Part shown: one piece after another, positions 7,583 through 14,356 of the stretch
How the letters are laid out: the number at the start of each line of letters is the position of its first letter
How positions within the stretch are numbered: the stretch's first letter is position 1
Source: CAJBLF01 sp964424505
GTDB taxonomy: Bacteria; Patescibacteriota; Gracilibacteria; Absconditabacterales; Absconditicoccaceae
DNA length: 14,356 nucleotides
Assembly: GCA_964424505.1 (NCBI GenBank)
Contig: CAYRIQ010000019.1
Span: forward strand, 1 to 14,356
Direction of reading: 5' to 3'
Translations under genes and position numbers: made by a program
Notes under the pieces: generated by a model
What the model saw: the letters and a program-made list of their open reading frames with translations, nothing else
The model's database searches: none
Told to the model about the DNA's origin: nothing

Positions 7583-7599
7583 GCAGAGCGAGCTCATTA
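7583..7599 (-). repeat. 17-nt repeat in the pilC leader (copy 1)
   Basis: GCAGAGCGAGCTCATTA on the plus strand (TAATGAGCTCGCTCTGC in the sense of pilC), 22 nt upstream of the start codon. An identical copy occurs at 9057-9073 upstream of pilN. It is more GC-rich than its surroundings and contains the palindrome GAGCTC. A small hairpin (TACAC-GAA-GTGTA, about 7615-7627) lies just upstream. Confidence 0.6.
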
Positions 7600-7637
7600 A
7601 GATCGAAGATATATTACACGAAGTGTATTACGAATCT

Positions 7638-8453
7638 TTAATCAGTATAATAGTAAGCATTTAAATCTATATCCACTTGTTGCTGAAGTGTATAATTTGC
7701 TATATCATAGTTTACTTTATCAATCTTATACAAAACACGGTAGTTAACATCAGCCAATACTCTTTTTTCAACATTGTCGATAAAAGAAAGCAAAGCATCC
7801 TTAGTATCAAAAGTAACATTGAGTTTTATAGGAATGTAGTATAAATTTCAGAAAAATGATTTTGGTTCACCAATGGCAATTTTATTTATCACTCAATTTT
7901 TAGATTTAGTCACAGGCTCTCTAAGTAAATATTCATTGATATTGGCAAGTAATATTTTTTCATTGATAAACATTTTAGGATCTGTCAAATTATTGAGCTG
8001 GATATAAGATCTCGCAAACGAAAAATTAGTTCTCAATGCAGGATCTATCGCACTACAATTTGTTCTTGTATTGAGACAAGCAATAATATTTGACTGTTGT
8101 GTTTCTATAGTTTGAATCAATTTTTTATCAGCAGTAGATTGAAGCTTTTTTGTTTCAAAGCTAGAAATCTGAAGATCAATATCACTGACTTCTATCTTAG
8201 TCGACTGATAATCATCCCATGCAGGCAAAAGAATAGTATTACCAAAAACTACAAGCACAAGCAACAGAACAATACAATAAATTCTATATCTGATACTTAC
8301 GACTCTTGATGTGGTAATCAAAACTTGATTGTCTTCTGCGAGTCAATCGATTTCAACGGATTTTTTTTGTTGTTGTTCACCAAGCAATCTATCAATAATT
8401 TGATTATTTTGTGGTGCTACCTGTGGTTGTTGTTCCTGCATCATTAATAACAT
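7638..8453 (-). CDS. PilO-like pilus alignment protein
   Basis: 271 residues from ATG 8453 (further ATGs at 8444 and 8441). A Gln-rich cytosolic N-terminus (EQQPQVAPQNNQ) is followed by one membrane helix at about residues 58-77 (IYCIVLLLVLVVFGNTILL), a coiled-coil stretch, and a mixed C-terminal domain ending in a beta-rich segment (YYIPIKLNVTFDTKDALLSF; VDIDLNAYYYTD). This topology and its place between a PilN-like gene and pilC fit PilO, which pairs with PilN across the periplasm or wall to align the pilus machine. Sequence similarity alone is too weak to be certain. It overlaps the end of the PilN-like gene by 50 nt, which suggests translational coupling. Two Cys (ACLNTRTNC) lie in the extracytoplasmic part. 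Confidence 0.65.
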
Positions 8454-8985
8454 TAGCTTCTAAAACGAATTCATAATAATTATTATCTCCCACCCTATCA
8501 TAGGTCTGGATACGAATATTTTTGACAAAATCCAAACTAGAAAATCTATCGATAAGCGAGCGAACACCCTTTGCTGTATTGGAATAATATAATAATAATA
8601 AATTGGAAACTTGTCATTTAAGCGTAATTTTTTCCATACTGACATTAAAATCAGAAAGAGCAATAGTATCTGTAGTACTCGTATCGACTTGTTTAAGATC
8701 TTCTAGCATAGCAATCATTTTAGCAATATGTTCAGACCATGGCATAGTAATCTGCTTTTCTTCAAGAATTTTTACCGCCTGTAACTTATTGTACCCCGTA
8801 AGCAGTTTATACGACTCTAATTCTTTCGTTTGATCTTCAAGCGTTACACGTTTATCACTAATATGTTGATTATTCAAAAACATATCCACTTTAAGATATC
8901 CAAAAGCAAGAAGTATCAAGACAAATAGCACCAACAGCACTTGAAAATATATTTTCCATCTAGAATGAAATCTACTGACTGCCAT
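8404..8985 (-). CDS. PilN-like pilus alignment protein
   Basis: 193 residues from ATG 8985. A short basic N-terminus (MAVSRFHSRWK) is followed by one membrane helix at about residues 12-30 (IYFQVLLVLFVLILLAFGYL), a coiled coil (ISDKRVTLEDQTKELESYK) and a C-terminal domain ending in a Thr/Gly-rich tail (NDAGTTTTGSTTK). Size, topology and position before PilO-like and pilC fit PilN. A TTG at 9042 would add 19 residues; the ATG is preferred because it leaves the usual short cytosolic tail. A good promoter lies at 9081-9109. No pilM-like gene is adjacent: the next gene upstream is on the other strand. The assignment rests on topology and context more than on motifs. Confidence 0.62.
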
Positions 8986-9043
8986 AACGGATTGACTAAG
9001 AAAAGTAAAAACATAATTTGTCCTCTCGGACGTAATTTGCAAA

Positions 9044-9074
9044 GCTCATTACGCGAGCAGAGCGAGCTCATTAC
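9044..9074 (-). repeat. Repeat cluster in the pilN leader, including copy 2 of the 17-nt repeat
   Basis: GCAGAGCGAGCTCATTA at 9057-9073 is identical to 7583-7599. Within the cluster AGCTCATTAC occurs twice (9044-9053 and 9065-9074) and GCGAGC twice. The cluster starts at the predicted transcription start of pilN, so it would form the first 30 nt or so of the transcript. GAGC/GCUC segments could pair in the RNA. Confidence 0.55.
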
Positions 9075-9080
9075 ATTCTT

Positions 9081-9109
9081 ATTATACTCCCCATCCACGA
9101 ATTTATCAA
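9081..9109 (-). promoter_or_regulatory. Predicted promoter of the pilN-pilO operon
   Basis: On the minus strand, TTGATA (-35, 9109-9104), 17-nt spacer and TATAAT (-10, 9086-9081), close to the sigma-70 consensus. The start site would be near 9074, at the edge of the repeat cluster, with a leader of about 89 nt to ATG 8985. Confidence 0.7.
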
Positions 9110-9212
9110 ATAGAAGAGATATTTATCAACTTCTCCACCTCCAAAAAATAAAAAAAAATAAAATATACTTGACTTTTAAAAAAAAGTAATTCACTAATTG
9201 AAACCATTAAAA

Positions 9213-9440
9213 ATGAAAAAAAGTGTATGGATACAGGAAATTGGGATAGCTGTATGTCTTAAAAAGAATAGGCATTATAGACTATATTCATTAGATGATA
9301 GGCAAAATAAAGCACCTATCGGTCAAATTTTTAAGGCAAGAGAGTATTGCTTTTGTATGCCTGAAAAAAGAGAAAATGGAATGAAATACGAAATTCAACG
9401 AGTTAAATGTAAACCAGGAACACACACACTAAAAGAATAA
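9213..9440 (+). CDS. Small hypothetical protein
   Basis: 75 residues starting MKKSVWIQEIGIAVCLKKN. I do not recognise it. It is basic (about 17 Lys/Arg), has three Cys (AVCLKK, YCFCMP is two, VKCKPG makes a fourth) and no membrane helix. All four glycines are GGN and none is UGA, so it reads the same under either code. It is followed by a clear terminator at 9461-9492, which supports its being a real transcription unit. TTG 9198 could add five residues, but ATG 9213 is preferred. A weak TTGACT box lies at about 9170. Confidence 0.55.
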   Translation: MKKSVWIQEIGIAVCLKKNRHYRLYSLDDRQNKAPIGQIFKAREYCFCMPEKRENGMKYEIQRVKCKPGTHTLKE

Positions 9441-9460
9441 ATCGTAAGTATATCAATTCA

Positions 9461-9492
9461 AATCTCAGTAGGTTTTAGCTGGGATTTTTTTT
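9461..9492 (+). terminator. Intrinsic terminator after the small hypothetical gene
   Basis: AATCTCAG (9461-9468) pairs with CTGGGATT (9479-9486) over 8 bp with one G-U pair and a 10-nt loop, followed by TTTTTT. Confidence 0.8.
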
Positions 9493-9518
9493 AATTTTAT
9501 TTTCTTAGTTACCTCACC

Positions 9519-9537
9519 CCTGCCTACCACAGGCAGG
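9519..9537. repeat. GC-rich hairpin CCTGCCT/AGGCAGG
   Basis: A perfect 7-bp stem with loop ACCAC, much richer in GC than the surroundings. It resembles short dispersed hairpins seen between genes. A genome-wide count would show whether it is a repeat family here. Confidence 0.5.
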
Positions 9538-9567
9538 CCCTCATCTAAAATAAAGGAGGGATTTTTT
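9538..9567 (+). terminator. Possible second plus-strand terminator
   Basis: CCCTC (9538-9542) pairs with GAGGG (9556-9560), then ATTTTTT. The stem is short and the loop 13 nt, so it is weaker than its neighbour at 9461. Confidence 0.4.
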
Positions 9568-9578
9568 AAAATAAAAAT

Positions 9579-9607
9579 TAAAAAAAAGTCCCTCTGTTTC
9601 AGAGGGA
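9579..9607 (-). terminator. Intrinsic terminator of the PriA-like gene
   Basis: On the minus strand, TCCCTCTG-AAA-CAGAGGGA is a perfect 8-bp stem (9589-9607) followed by C and a run of T's. It lies 17 nt after the PriA-like stop at 9624. Confidence 0.85.
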
Positions 9608-9623
9608 TTTAGGGAGTAAAAAT

Positions 9624-10343
9624 CTACACTCCCACAATCTCAACTTCCGCACCACACAACTTTTTCATCTCCTCTATCACATCACCAACTTTATATCTTG
9701 GATCTTGCTGACTCGCATAATATCGCTTATGAGGATCTACGAAAATAATCTTTTTCAAATCATGAAAATCTTGGAATATTTCTGCATACGTACAAATAAT
9801 TACTGATTTTATTCATTTTTTGATCTCCCATCGATGAATATCTTTTTGATGTTGTGTATTACTCGATAACAAGGTAACTACATTATTTTCATCATCGGAA
9901 TTCTTCTGCAAATCCTTTGAAATCTTAGAATTACTCATAGTTCGTACATCAGGAAAAACAATCAACGTCTGTCACTCCTTTCCATCTTTCAATCTTTCCA
10001 CTTTTCAATGTTTCAACTTTCCTTCACGTTCTAATAATTTTTCCATAGTATCAGAGAAGAAAAGCCTTACAACAGACTTATAAGTAGTATAGTGATGCTC
10101 AACCATCCAGTGAAAAAGTCTCAATGCCGGAGCAGATAGGAACTCTTTATAAACAATTTCAGCCTGGATTGGAGTCAGATGGTGATATTGTTCAGAAAAT
10201 GAAAGTGTTTCTCCCAATGCCAAAAAATATTGATTACCAAATGCGAGTAAATCACCTGCCTTCACTTTTTTTTTACTAAAGTTTTCAGCCAGAATACACA
10301 CCTTATCAAAGCCAAAAAAACGATCAAAACTATACAAATACAT
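9624..10343 (-). CDS. Short, catalytically degenerate PriA-like (primosomal protein N') protein
   Basis: 239 residues; PriA is normally about 700. The N-terminal half matches the PriA 3'-DNA-binding and winged-helix style (FHWMVEHHYTTYKSVVRLFF, compare the usual WMADYY--PLGEVLRLALP). The C-terminal half follows helicase domain 1: GQTLIVFPDVRTMS (usual vLvLVPEIsLT), LLSSNTQHQKDIHRWEIKKG (usual LHSgLs--eR---W), SVIICTYAEIFQDF (usual ivvGTRSAlFaPf) and IIFVDPHKRYYASQQDPRY (usual IIVDEEHdsSYKQ---PRY). The Walker A GVTGSGKT is missing, DEEH has become DPHK, and helicase domain 2 and the zinc-binding site are absent. It therefore cannot be an active helicase; it may be a DNA-binding remnant or a decaying gene. 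The region where the P-loop should be contains an 8-nt-period repeat. The ATG at 10343 matches the usual PriA N-terminus. Several UGA-Gly codons are used. Confidence 0.62.
9979..10022. repeat. Octamer-period repeat inside the PriA-like gene
   Basis: Five and a half units of period 8: tttccatc, tttcaatc, tttccact, tttcaatg, tttcaact, ttcc. The period is not a multiple of three, yet the frame stays open. It encodes the basic linker GKVERLKDGKEG, where PriA normally has Walker A. Confidence 0.65.
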
Positions 10344-10698
10344 ATCAATTAACAACGAACAACTAAAAACTAACAATATAAGATATAGAGAATCTTTTTT
10401 TTAATACAAGACACATAGCAAAGTAAAACCATAAAAAATTAATGTATTCTAACAAATACCTACCCTGAAGTTTCACTTGATAAAGGGGGAAACGAAGGGG
10501 GATTTGTTTATATCCACAAAATTTTTACAAATACTTGCTTTTTAACTCAAAATATATATAATATAAACACAATAAAACCAAATGATTCATGATGTACACT
10601 ACACGAACTAAATAATTACATAACTAAATAGTTCTTGCATCTAATATAGTTTCAACTGCATTTCCTTTGAAACTTTATCCCATTTCAAAACAAAAACA
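10344..10698. other. 355-nt divergent intergenic region
   Basis: The region lies between the start of the PriA-like gene and the TraD-like ATPase. The left end (about 10349-10377) is a low-complexity run of AACAAC/AACTAA units. The middle has GGGGG tracts (aaagggggaaacgaagggggat, about 10482-10503). The right part holds the predicted ATPase promoter. I see no RNA gene and no further coding region. Confidence 0.5.
10535..10562 (+). promoter_or_regulatory. Predicted promoter of the TraD-like ATPase gene
   Basis: TTGCTT (-35, 10535-10540), 16-nt spacer and TATAAT (-10, 10557-10562). The leader to ATG 10699 would be about 130 nt and has no evident hairpin or Shine-Dalgarno. Confidence 0.6.
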
Positions 10699-13665
10699 AT
10701 GTTAAAACAAGCAGAAAAATTAGGACAAATGCTCGCCTGAACTTGATGAAAAAAAGCTCAAGTAAATACTATCACTCATACAGACCGTTCATCTAGCTAT
10801 ATATTTTTTCATATAAAACCATTTAAAGATAATGACCGCGGGATCAACCATCGGGATACCGTAAGCAAAAATATAATAAGCCTTAAAAAAAAGAAAATAC
10901 TTTTTTTGATAAGTGGAAATAGTAGTGATATTAAATTGTATGTATGAGTACCAAAAGATTTTAAAAACTATTTTGAAAATACATTTTATGCTAGTTATCC
11001 TACGTCAGATCTCATAGAACTTAAAAATCCTATAGCCATACCACAAAATAGAGATTGGCTAACATTTTCCAAAGAAGGTAATATTCTCAACAAAGAAGAA
11101 TTTACTAGATGAGGACTCTATATGGATCCAATAAATGGAATTTTTTCTTTATTTAATCTCGTAGATGCCAATTCAAAACTTGATATTTATTTTACGTATA
11201 CTTTCACACTCAAAAAAAACTTTTTACAATACATAAATAGTGTTTTCAAACGGATATGGGAGCCAAAAAAGAAAAACGCAGATGGTACACCAACAGAAAA
11301 AATCGCAGAAATTAAGCCAGAAATTTTTGGTTCATTTAGTTATAAAATCACCACAAAAGATAGTTATATCAAAGAATCTCTCAAAAAAAACATTATTGCA
11401 GCCTTTGCACCATTCATTTCCAATGGGAAAATAAAAATTAAAACATCTGAAAAATATCACGGTATGACTCATTCACAAGCAGGGAATTTTTTTCACCTTC
11501 CAACTTTGGAAAACTTCAATAAATGACTTGAATATACTCTTTATAGAAAACTTCCTTATCCTACCAATCTTCCTACTGTACAAAATACCAATCCTAAAGA
11601 TTTTACCGTATTAGGAAACACAGATTATAGAGGAGAAAAAATAACCTTTGGAATTAGAAAAGAAGATAAATTTAGACACATGTATATTGTAGGTAAAACA
11701 GGTACAGGTAAATCTACGTTTATAGCAAATCTCATCAAAAGCGACATGATTGCAGGAAATGGACTTGCTTTACTTGACCCTCATGGCGAGCTTGTAGACA
11801 CAGTTCTTGAGCATATTCCAACCAATAGAATCAATGATGTTATTTTGTTTGATGTGGCAGATTCTGACTTTCCAATTGGATTCAATCTCCTTCAAGGCAA
11901 TACCGAGGAAGAAAAAAATTTAATTGCATCAGGCGTTGTTTCTACGTTTAAAAAACTTTTTGACAATAGCTGGGGACCAAGATTGGAATATATTTTGAGA
12001 AATGTGGCCATCTCATTAGTTGATTATCCAAATGCTACACTTATGCATATCCTCAGGGTACTGACAGACAAAAATTTTCGCGAAGAAGTTATTTCTCACA
12101 TAAAAGATGCAGTAGTGTTAAAATTTTGGACAACAGAATTTAATAAACGACCAGAAAAACAAAGAGATGAAGCGATATCACCGATTACCAACAAAGTGGG
12201 TCAATTTCTTTCATCGAAATTAGTCAGAAATATTTTTGGACAACCAAGGACAAAACTCAATCTCAGAAAAGCAATGGATGAAGGTAAAATTATATTAGTC
12301 AACCTTAGTAAAGGAAGAATTTGAGAAGATAATGCAAATATGATTTGATCATTATTAGTCACCAAATTCCAGATAGATGCTATGTCAAGAGCAGATATAC
12401 CAGCACATTTGAGAAGAGACTTTTATTTATATATTGATGAGTTTCAAAATTTTGCATCAGAATCTTTTGCCACCATTCTTTCTGAAGCTAGGAAATATAA
12501 GCTTTCTCTTATCGTAGCAAACCAATATACTGCACAGCTCGATGAAAAAACAAAAGATGCTATATTTGGAAATGTAGGTACTACAATAGCATTTACTTTA
12601 GGAAAAGATGATGCTGATATCATCACGGGACAATTTAAAAACATGGCAGGGATCAACGATCTCATTTCGTTACCAAAATATACTGCATATACCAGACTCA
12701 TGATAGATGGTATTTCTTCTGATCCATTTAGCATGAAAACTCTACCTATTACGAGTCCAGAAGGGTCACTTGAGCTTATTGATAAAATCAGAAAACAATC
12801 AAGACAAAGATATGCTATGGAAAGAAATCAGCTTGAAAAACTCATGAGTGCACGATCCAACAAAACATTTTCGCTCCAAGAAAAAATTATGGAAAAAGCA
12901 AAAATGGAATCCATTGGCATTAGTGAAGAAGAAGTAGAAAACTTACATGATCTTTTTGTAGAACAACACAGTTCTTATTTCACAGAATTTTCAATAGATG
13001 GCATAGAACCAGACGCCATCATCTTCGATACAGAGCAGTACTCACACAAAGCAATACGGTATACAAAACCAAAGTGACTAGAAGACCAAGCAAATATTAA
13101 ATATCAATCTTGAGGAAAAATTACTTTTGAAAATAAAGAGATTTCTTTGTATGTAGATATTTATCAACATCAAACTATTCAAATAGAAAATAACTGATCA
13201 CTTATGATATGGATTGGATCAAAAGACAAGGCATATCAACAGCTCAACGATATCTATATGCAAGCAGGCATTAAAAAAGAAACACAAAACTATCTCAAAT
13301 TTTGCCCAAATATCGGAAAATTAGAAAAAGAAAAGGGAGTAGAAGAAAAACCAGTGGTTTCATGACCAGAAGCAACGATAAATACATTATGAACAAACAA
13401 AATACCAGAAACCAATGATTCAGCATTTACGATTAAAGACATTACATTAGGACAAGAATATGACGGATATATTAAGCTCAGTTACAATTATGGAATGTTT
13501 GTGACTGTTAAAGGTGTAGAATGACTTCTTCACAAAAATTTTATTGTAGCTCCTGCAGGAGTAGAACGAAAAAAATATTACAACATTGGCGATAAAATCA
13601 AAGTTATAGCAAAAGAATTTAAAGAAATAAACGGCGAACAAAAAGTCGTTCGAGCACAAAAATAA
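10699..13665 (+). CDS. TraD/VirD4-like (type IV secretion coupling) ATPase with C-terminal S1 domain
   Basis: 988 residues in one frame with about 14 UGA-Gly codons. The N-terminal ~320 residues are a divergent, probably substrate-binding region without clear membrane helices. Residues 332-340 are Walker A (GKTGTGKST), followed by ALLDPHGELVDTVL (D360). YLYIDEFQNFASESFATILSEARK carries Walker B (D580, E581), and IVANQYTAQLD and TTIAFTLGKDDADII follow. This is the pattern of the TraD/TraM-recognition ATPases common in CPR genomes. Residues 918-988 form an S1/OB fold: GQEYDGYIKLSYNYGMFVTV, then VEGLLHKN (Gly by UGA at 13522) and YYNIGDKIKVIAKEF. Such ATPases couple DNA or protein substrates to a membrane channel; the S1 domain suggests RNA or ssDNA contact. 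No other secretion genes are in the window. The start ATG 10699 gives MLKQAEKLGQMLAGTGG. Confidence 0.85.
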
Positions 13666-13800
13666 CTAAAAAATAAATAACAAACTACCCACAAAGAATT
13701 TGCCTGAATGAAATGGCGGATCATTTTTCCTAGATCTTTTTGCTTATTTTTTGCAACAATGGCAAAAAGTAAGGCCCAACCGGTGAGGCGAAAAAATTCA

Positions 13801-13836
13801 AAAAAATCCCGCAGGATATACCCACGGGGGTTTTTT
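13801..13836. terminator. Bidirectional terminator between convergent genes
   Basis: AAAAAATCCCG (13801-13811) faces CGGGGGTTTTTT (13825-13836) across a 13-nt loop, with one bulged G. T runs follow on both strands. It lies 135 nt after the TraD-like stop and 82 nt after the stop of the minus-strand gene at the right edge. The 130 nt before it contain no gene I can support. Confidence 0.65.
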
Positions 13837-13846
13837 ATATTCTCCT

Positions 13847-13872
13847 TCAAAAATATATTTTAATATTTTTGA
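13847..13872. repeat. AT-rich perfect hairpin
   Basis: TCAAAAATAT (13847-13856) and ATATTTTTGA (13863-13872) form a 10-bp inverted repeat with a 6-nt loop. In the minus direction it precedes the terminator at 13801 and may help to end or protect the transcript of the right-edge gene. Confidence 0.45.
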
Positions 13873-13918
13873 TGGAAGAGTTTCTATATGTTTGAAAGAC
13901 CGCTCACAAAAATAATAA

Positions 13919-14356
13919 TTAGGCAGCATAAGCATATTCTTCAACCAATGTTACTTCTTCAAAGATTTGGTCGATAGTTGCTTGGATTTCCATTACTGGC
14001 ATTTGGAAATTGTTATGATTGAAATTGTTTGCGAGCAAGAATGTTTGTAATGTAGCAGAAGTATCTTGAAGTGATCCAATAATTTTTTCAATAGTAGTAG
14101 TATCAGTAATTACTTTTTGATTTAATGCTTTTTTAAGATCTCCAAGGTGGAGTTTGATTTTTGTAATATTATCTACAACAACATTAACAAATTCAGATTC
14201 TACCTTTTCAGCAGTAGTTAGACTGTATTGTGCTACTGAATCGCCATTAAGTTCAAGACAGCTAGCAAGACCTTCTTCGATAGTCTTACATACACCTTCA
14301 ATCTTTTGAATAAGGGTGTTTACATGACGAACTGATTCAGATGATAATTTTGCGTT
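13919..14356 (-). CDS. Hypothetical helical protein, 3' end only (5' end outside the window)
   Basis: 145 residues before the TAA at 13919-13921; the start is beyond the right edge. It is entirely helical in appearance, with repeated Thr/Ile/Glu-rich segments (VRHVNTLIQKIEGVCKTIEE, VVVDNITKIKLHLGDLKKAL, TDTTTIEKIIGSLQDTSATL) and an acidic end (EEVTLVEEYAYAA). I see no membrane helix and do not recognise the family. Two Cys are present near the start of the visible part. All five glycines are GGN and codon choice (GCT, GTT, CTT) differs from the neighbouring genes, which may reflect high expression. Confidence 0.7.
   Translation of the reverse strand, partial: NAKLSSESVRHVNTLIQKIEGVCKTIEEGLASCLELNGDSVAQYSLTTAEKVESEFVNVVVDNITKIKLHLGDLKKALNQKVITDTTTIEKIIGSLQDTSATLQTFLLANNFNHNNFQMPVMEIQATIDQIFEEVTLVEEYAYAA

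Noticed and set aside
7611..7628. Hairpin TACAC-GAA-GTGTA as a terminator of pilO
   Set aside because: The stem is short and no T run follows, so I do not call it a terminator.
12444..12734. Minus-strand open frame inside the ATPase
   Set aside because: It is antisense to the Walker B region of a clearly coding gene.
13447..13850. Two minus-strand open frames after the ATPase
   Set aside because: One is antisense to the S1 domain. The other starts at TTG and runs through the terminator hairpin into the S1 coding region; no family is recognised.
1..14356. CRISPR arrays, tRNA or rRNA genes, insertion sequences
   Set aside because: I looked for regularly spaced repeats, cloverleaf-like segments with a T-loop, and transposase motifs, and saw none.

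Overview
The window reads as chromosomal DNA from an AT-rich Candidate Phyla Radiation bacterium in which UGA encodes glycine (genetic code 25, known from Absconditabacteria/SR1 and Gracilibacteria/BD1-5). With UGA as stop, almost every gene breaks into pieces. With UGA as Gly, the pieces join into full-length proteins and UGA falls on glycines conserved in the families: the VVGVVTQ and MDTG motifs of Fmt, the KKGFTLLE prepilin cleavage site, and the EGLLH motif of an S1 domain. UGG is still used for Trp, so UGA=Trp does not fit. CGA and CGG are both used for Arg. I cannot choose between the two phyla from this window. All gene coordinates here use UGA=Gly.

Layout, left to right. (1) A plus-strand YidD-Fmt fusion (135-1337) and an unknown coiled-coil protein (1418-1981) end at a bidirectional terminator. 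(2) The minus strand from 9.0 to 2.0 kb is a type IV pilus / type II secretion-like locus: PilN-like, PilO-like, PilC/GspF, then four minor pseudopilins in the classical H-I-J-K order (FimT/GspH, PilV/GspI, PilW/GspJ, PilX/GspK). The GspJ-like gene is cut by a 10-N assembly gap. (3) A plus-strand copper cassette sits inside this locus between the minor pilins and pilC: a 15-Cys metallothionein-like peptide, a CsoR copper sensor with the exact C-x24-H-x3-C ligand spacing, and a MauE/DoxX-like membrane protein. A 10-bp motif, once in each orientation, lies just downstream of the -10 box of both predicted promoters and is a candidate CsoR operator. (4) At 9.2-10.4 kb there is a small unknown plus-strand gene, a cluster of hairpin terminators, and a short minus-strand PriA-like protein that has lost Walker A and the DEEH box; an 8-nt-period repeat lies where the P-loop would be encoded. 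(5) At 10.7-13.7 kb there is a 988-residue TraD/VirD4-like ATPase with a C-terminal S1 RNA-binding domain. (6) The right edge holds the 3' end of an unknown helical protein on the minus strand.

Working together: the minus-strand genes would build the inner-membrane platform and tip pseudopilins of a pilus used for adhesion or DNA uptake. The TraD-like ATPase may move nucleic acid or protein across the membrane. The copper cassette looks like a self-contained metal-response unit inserted head-on into the pilus locus. Start codons generally lack Shine-Dalgarno sequences. The most unusual items are the YidD-Fmt fusion, the ATPase-S1 fusion, the degenerate PriA, and short repeats at fixed positions upstream of pilus genes.
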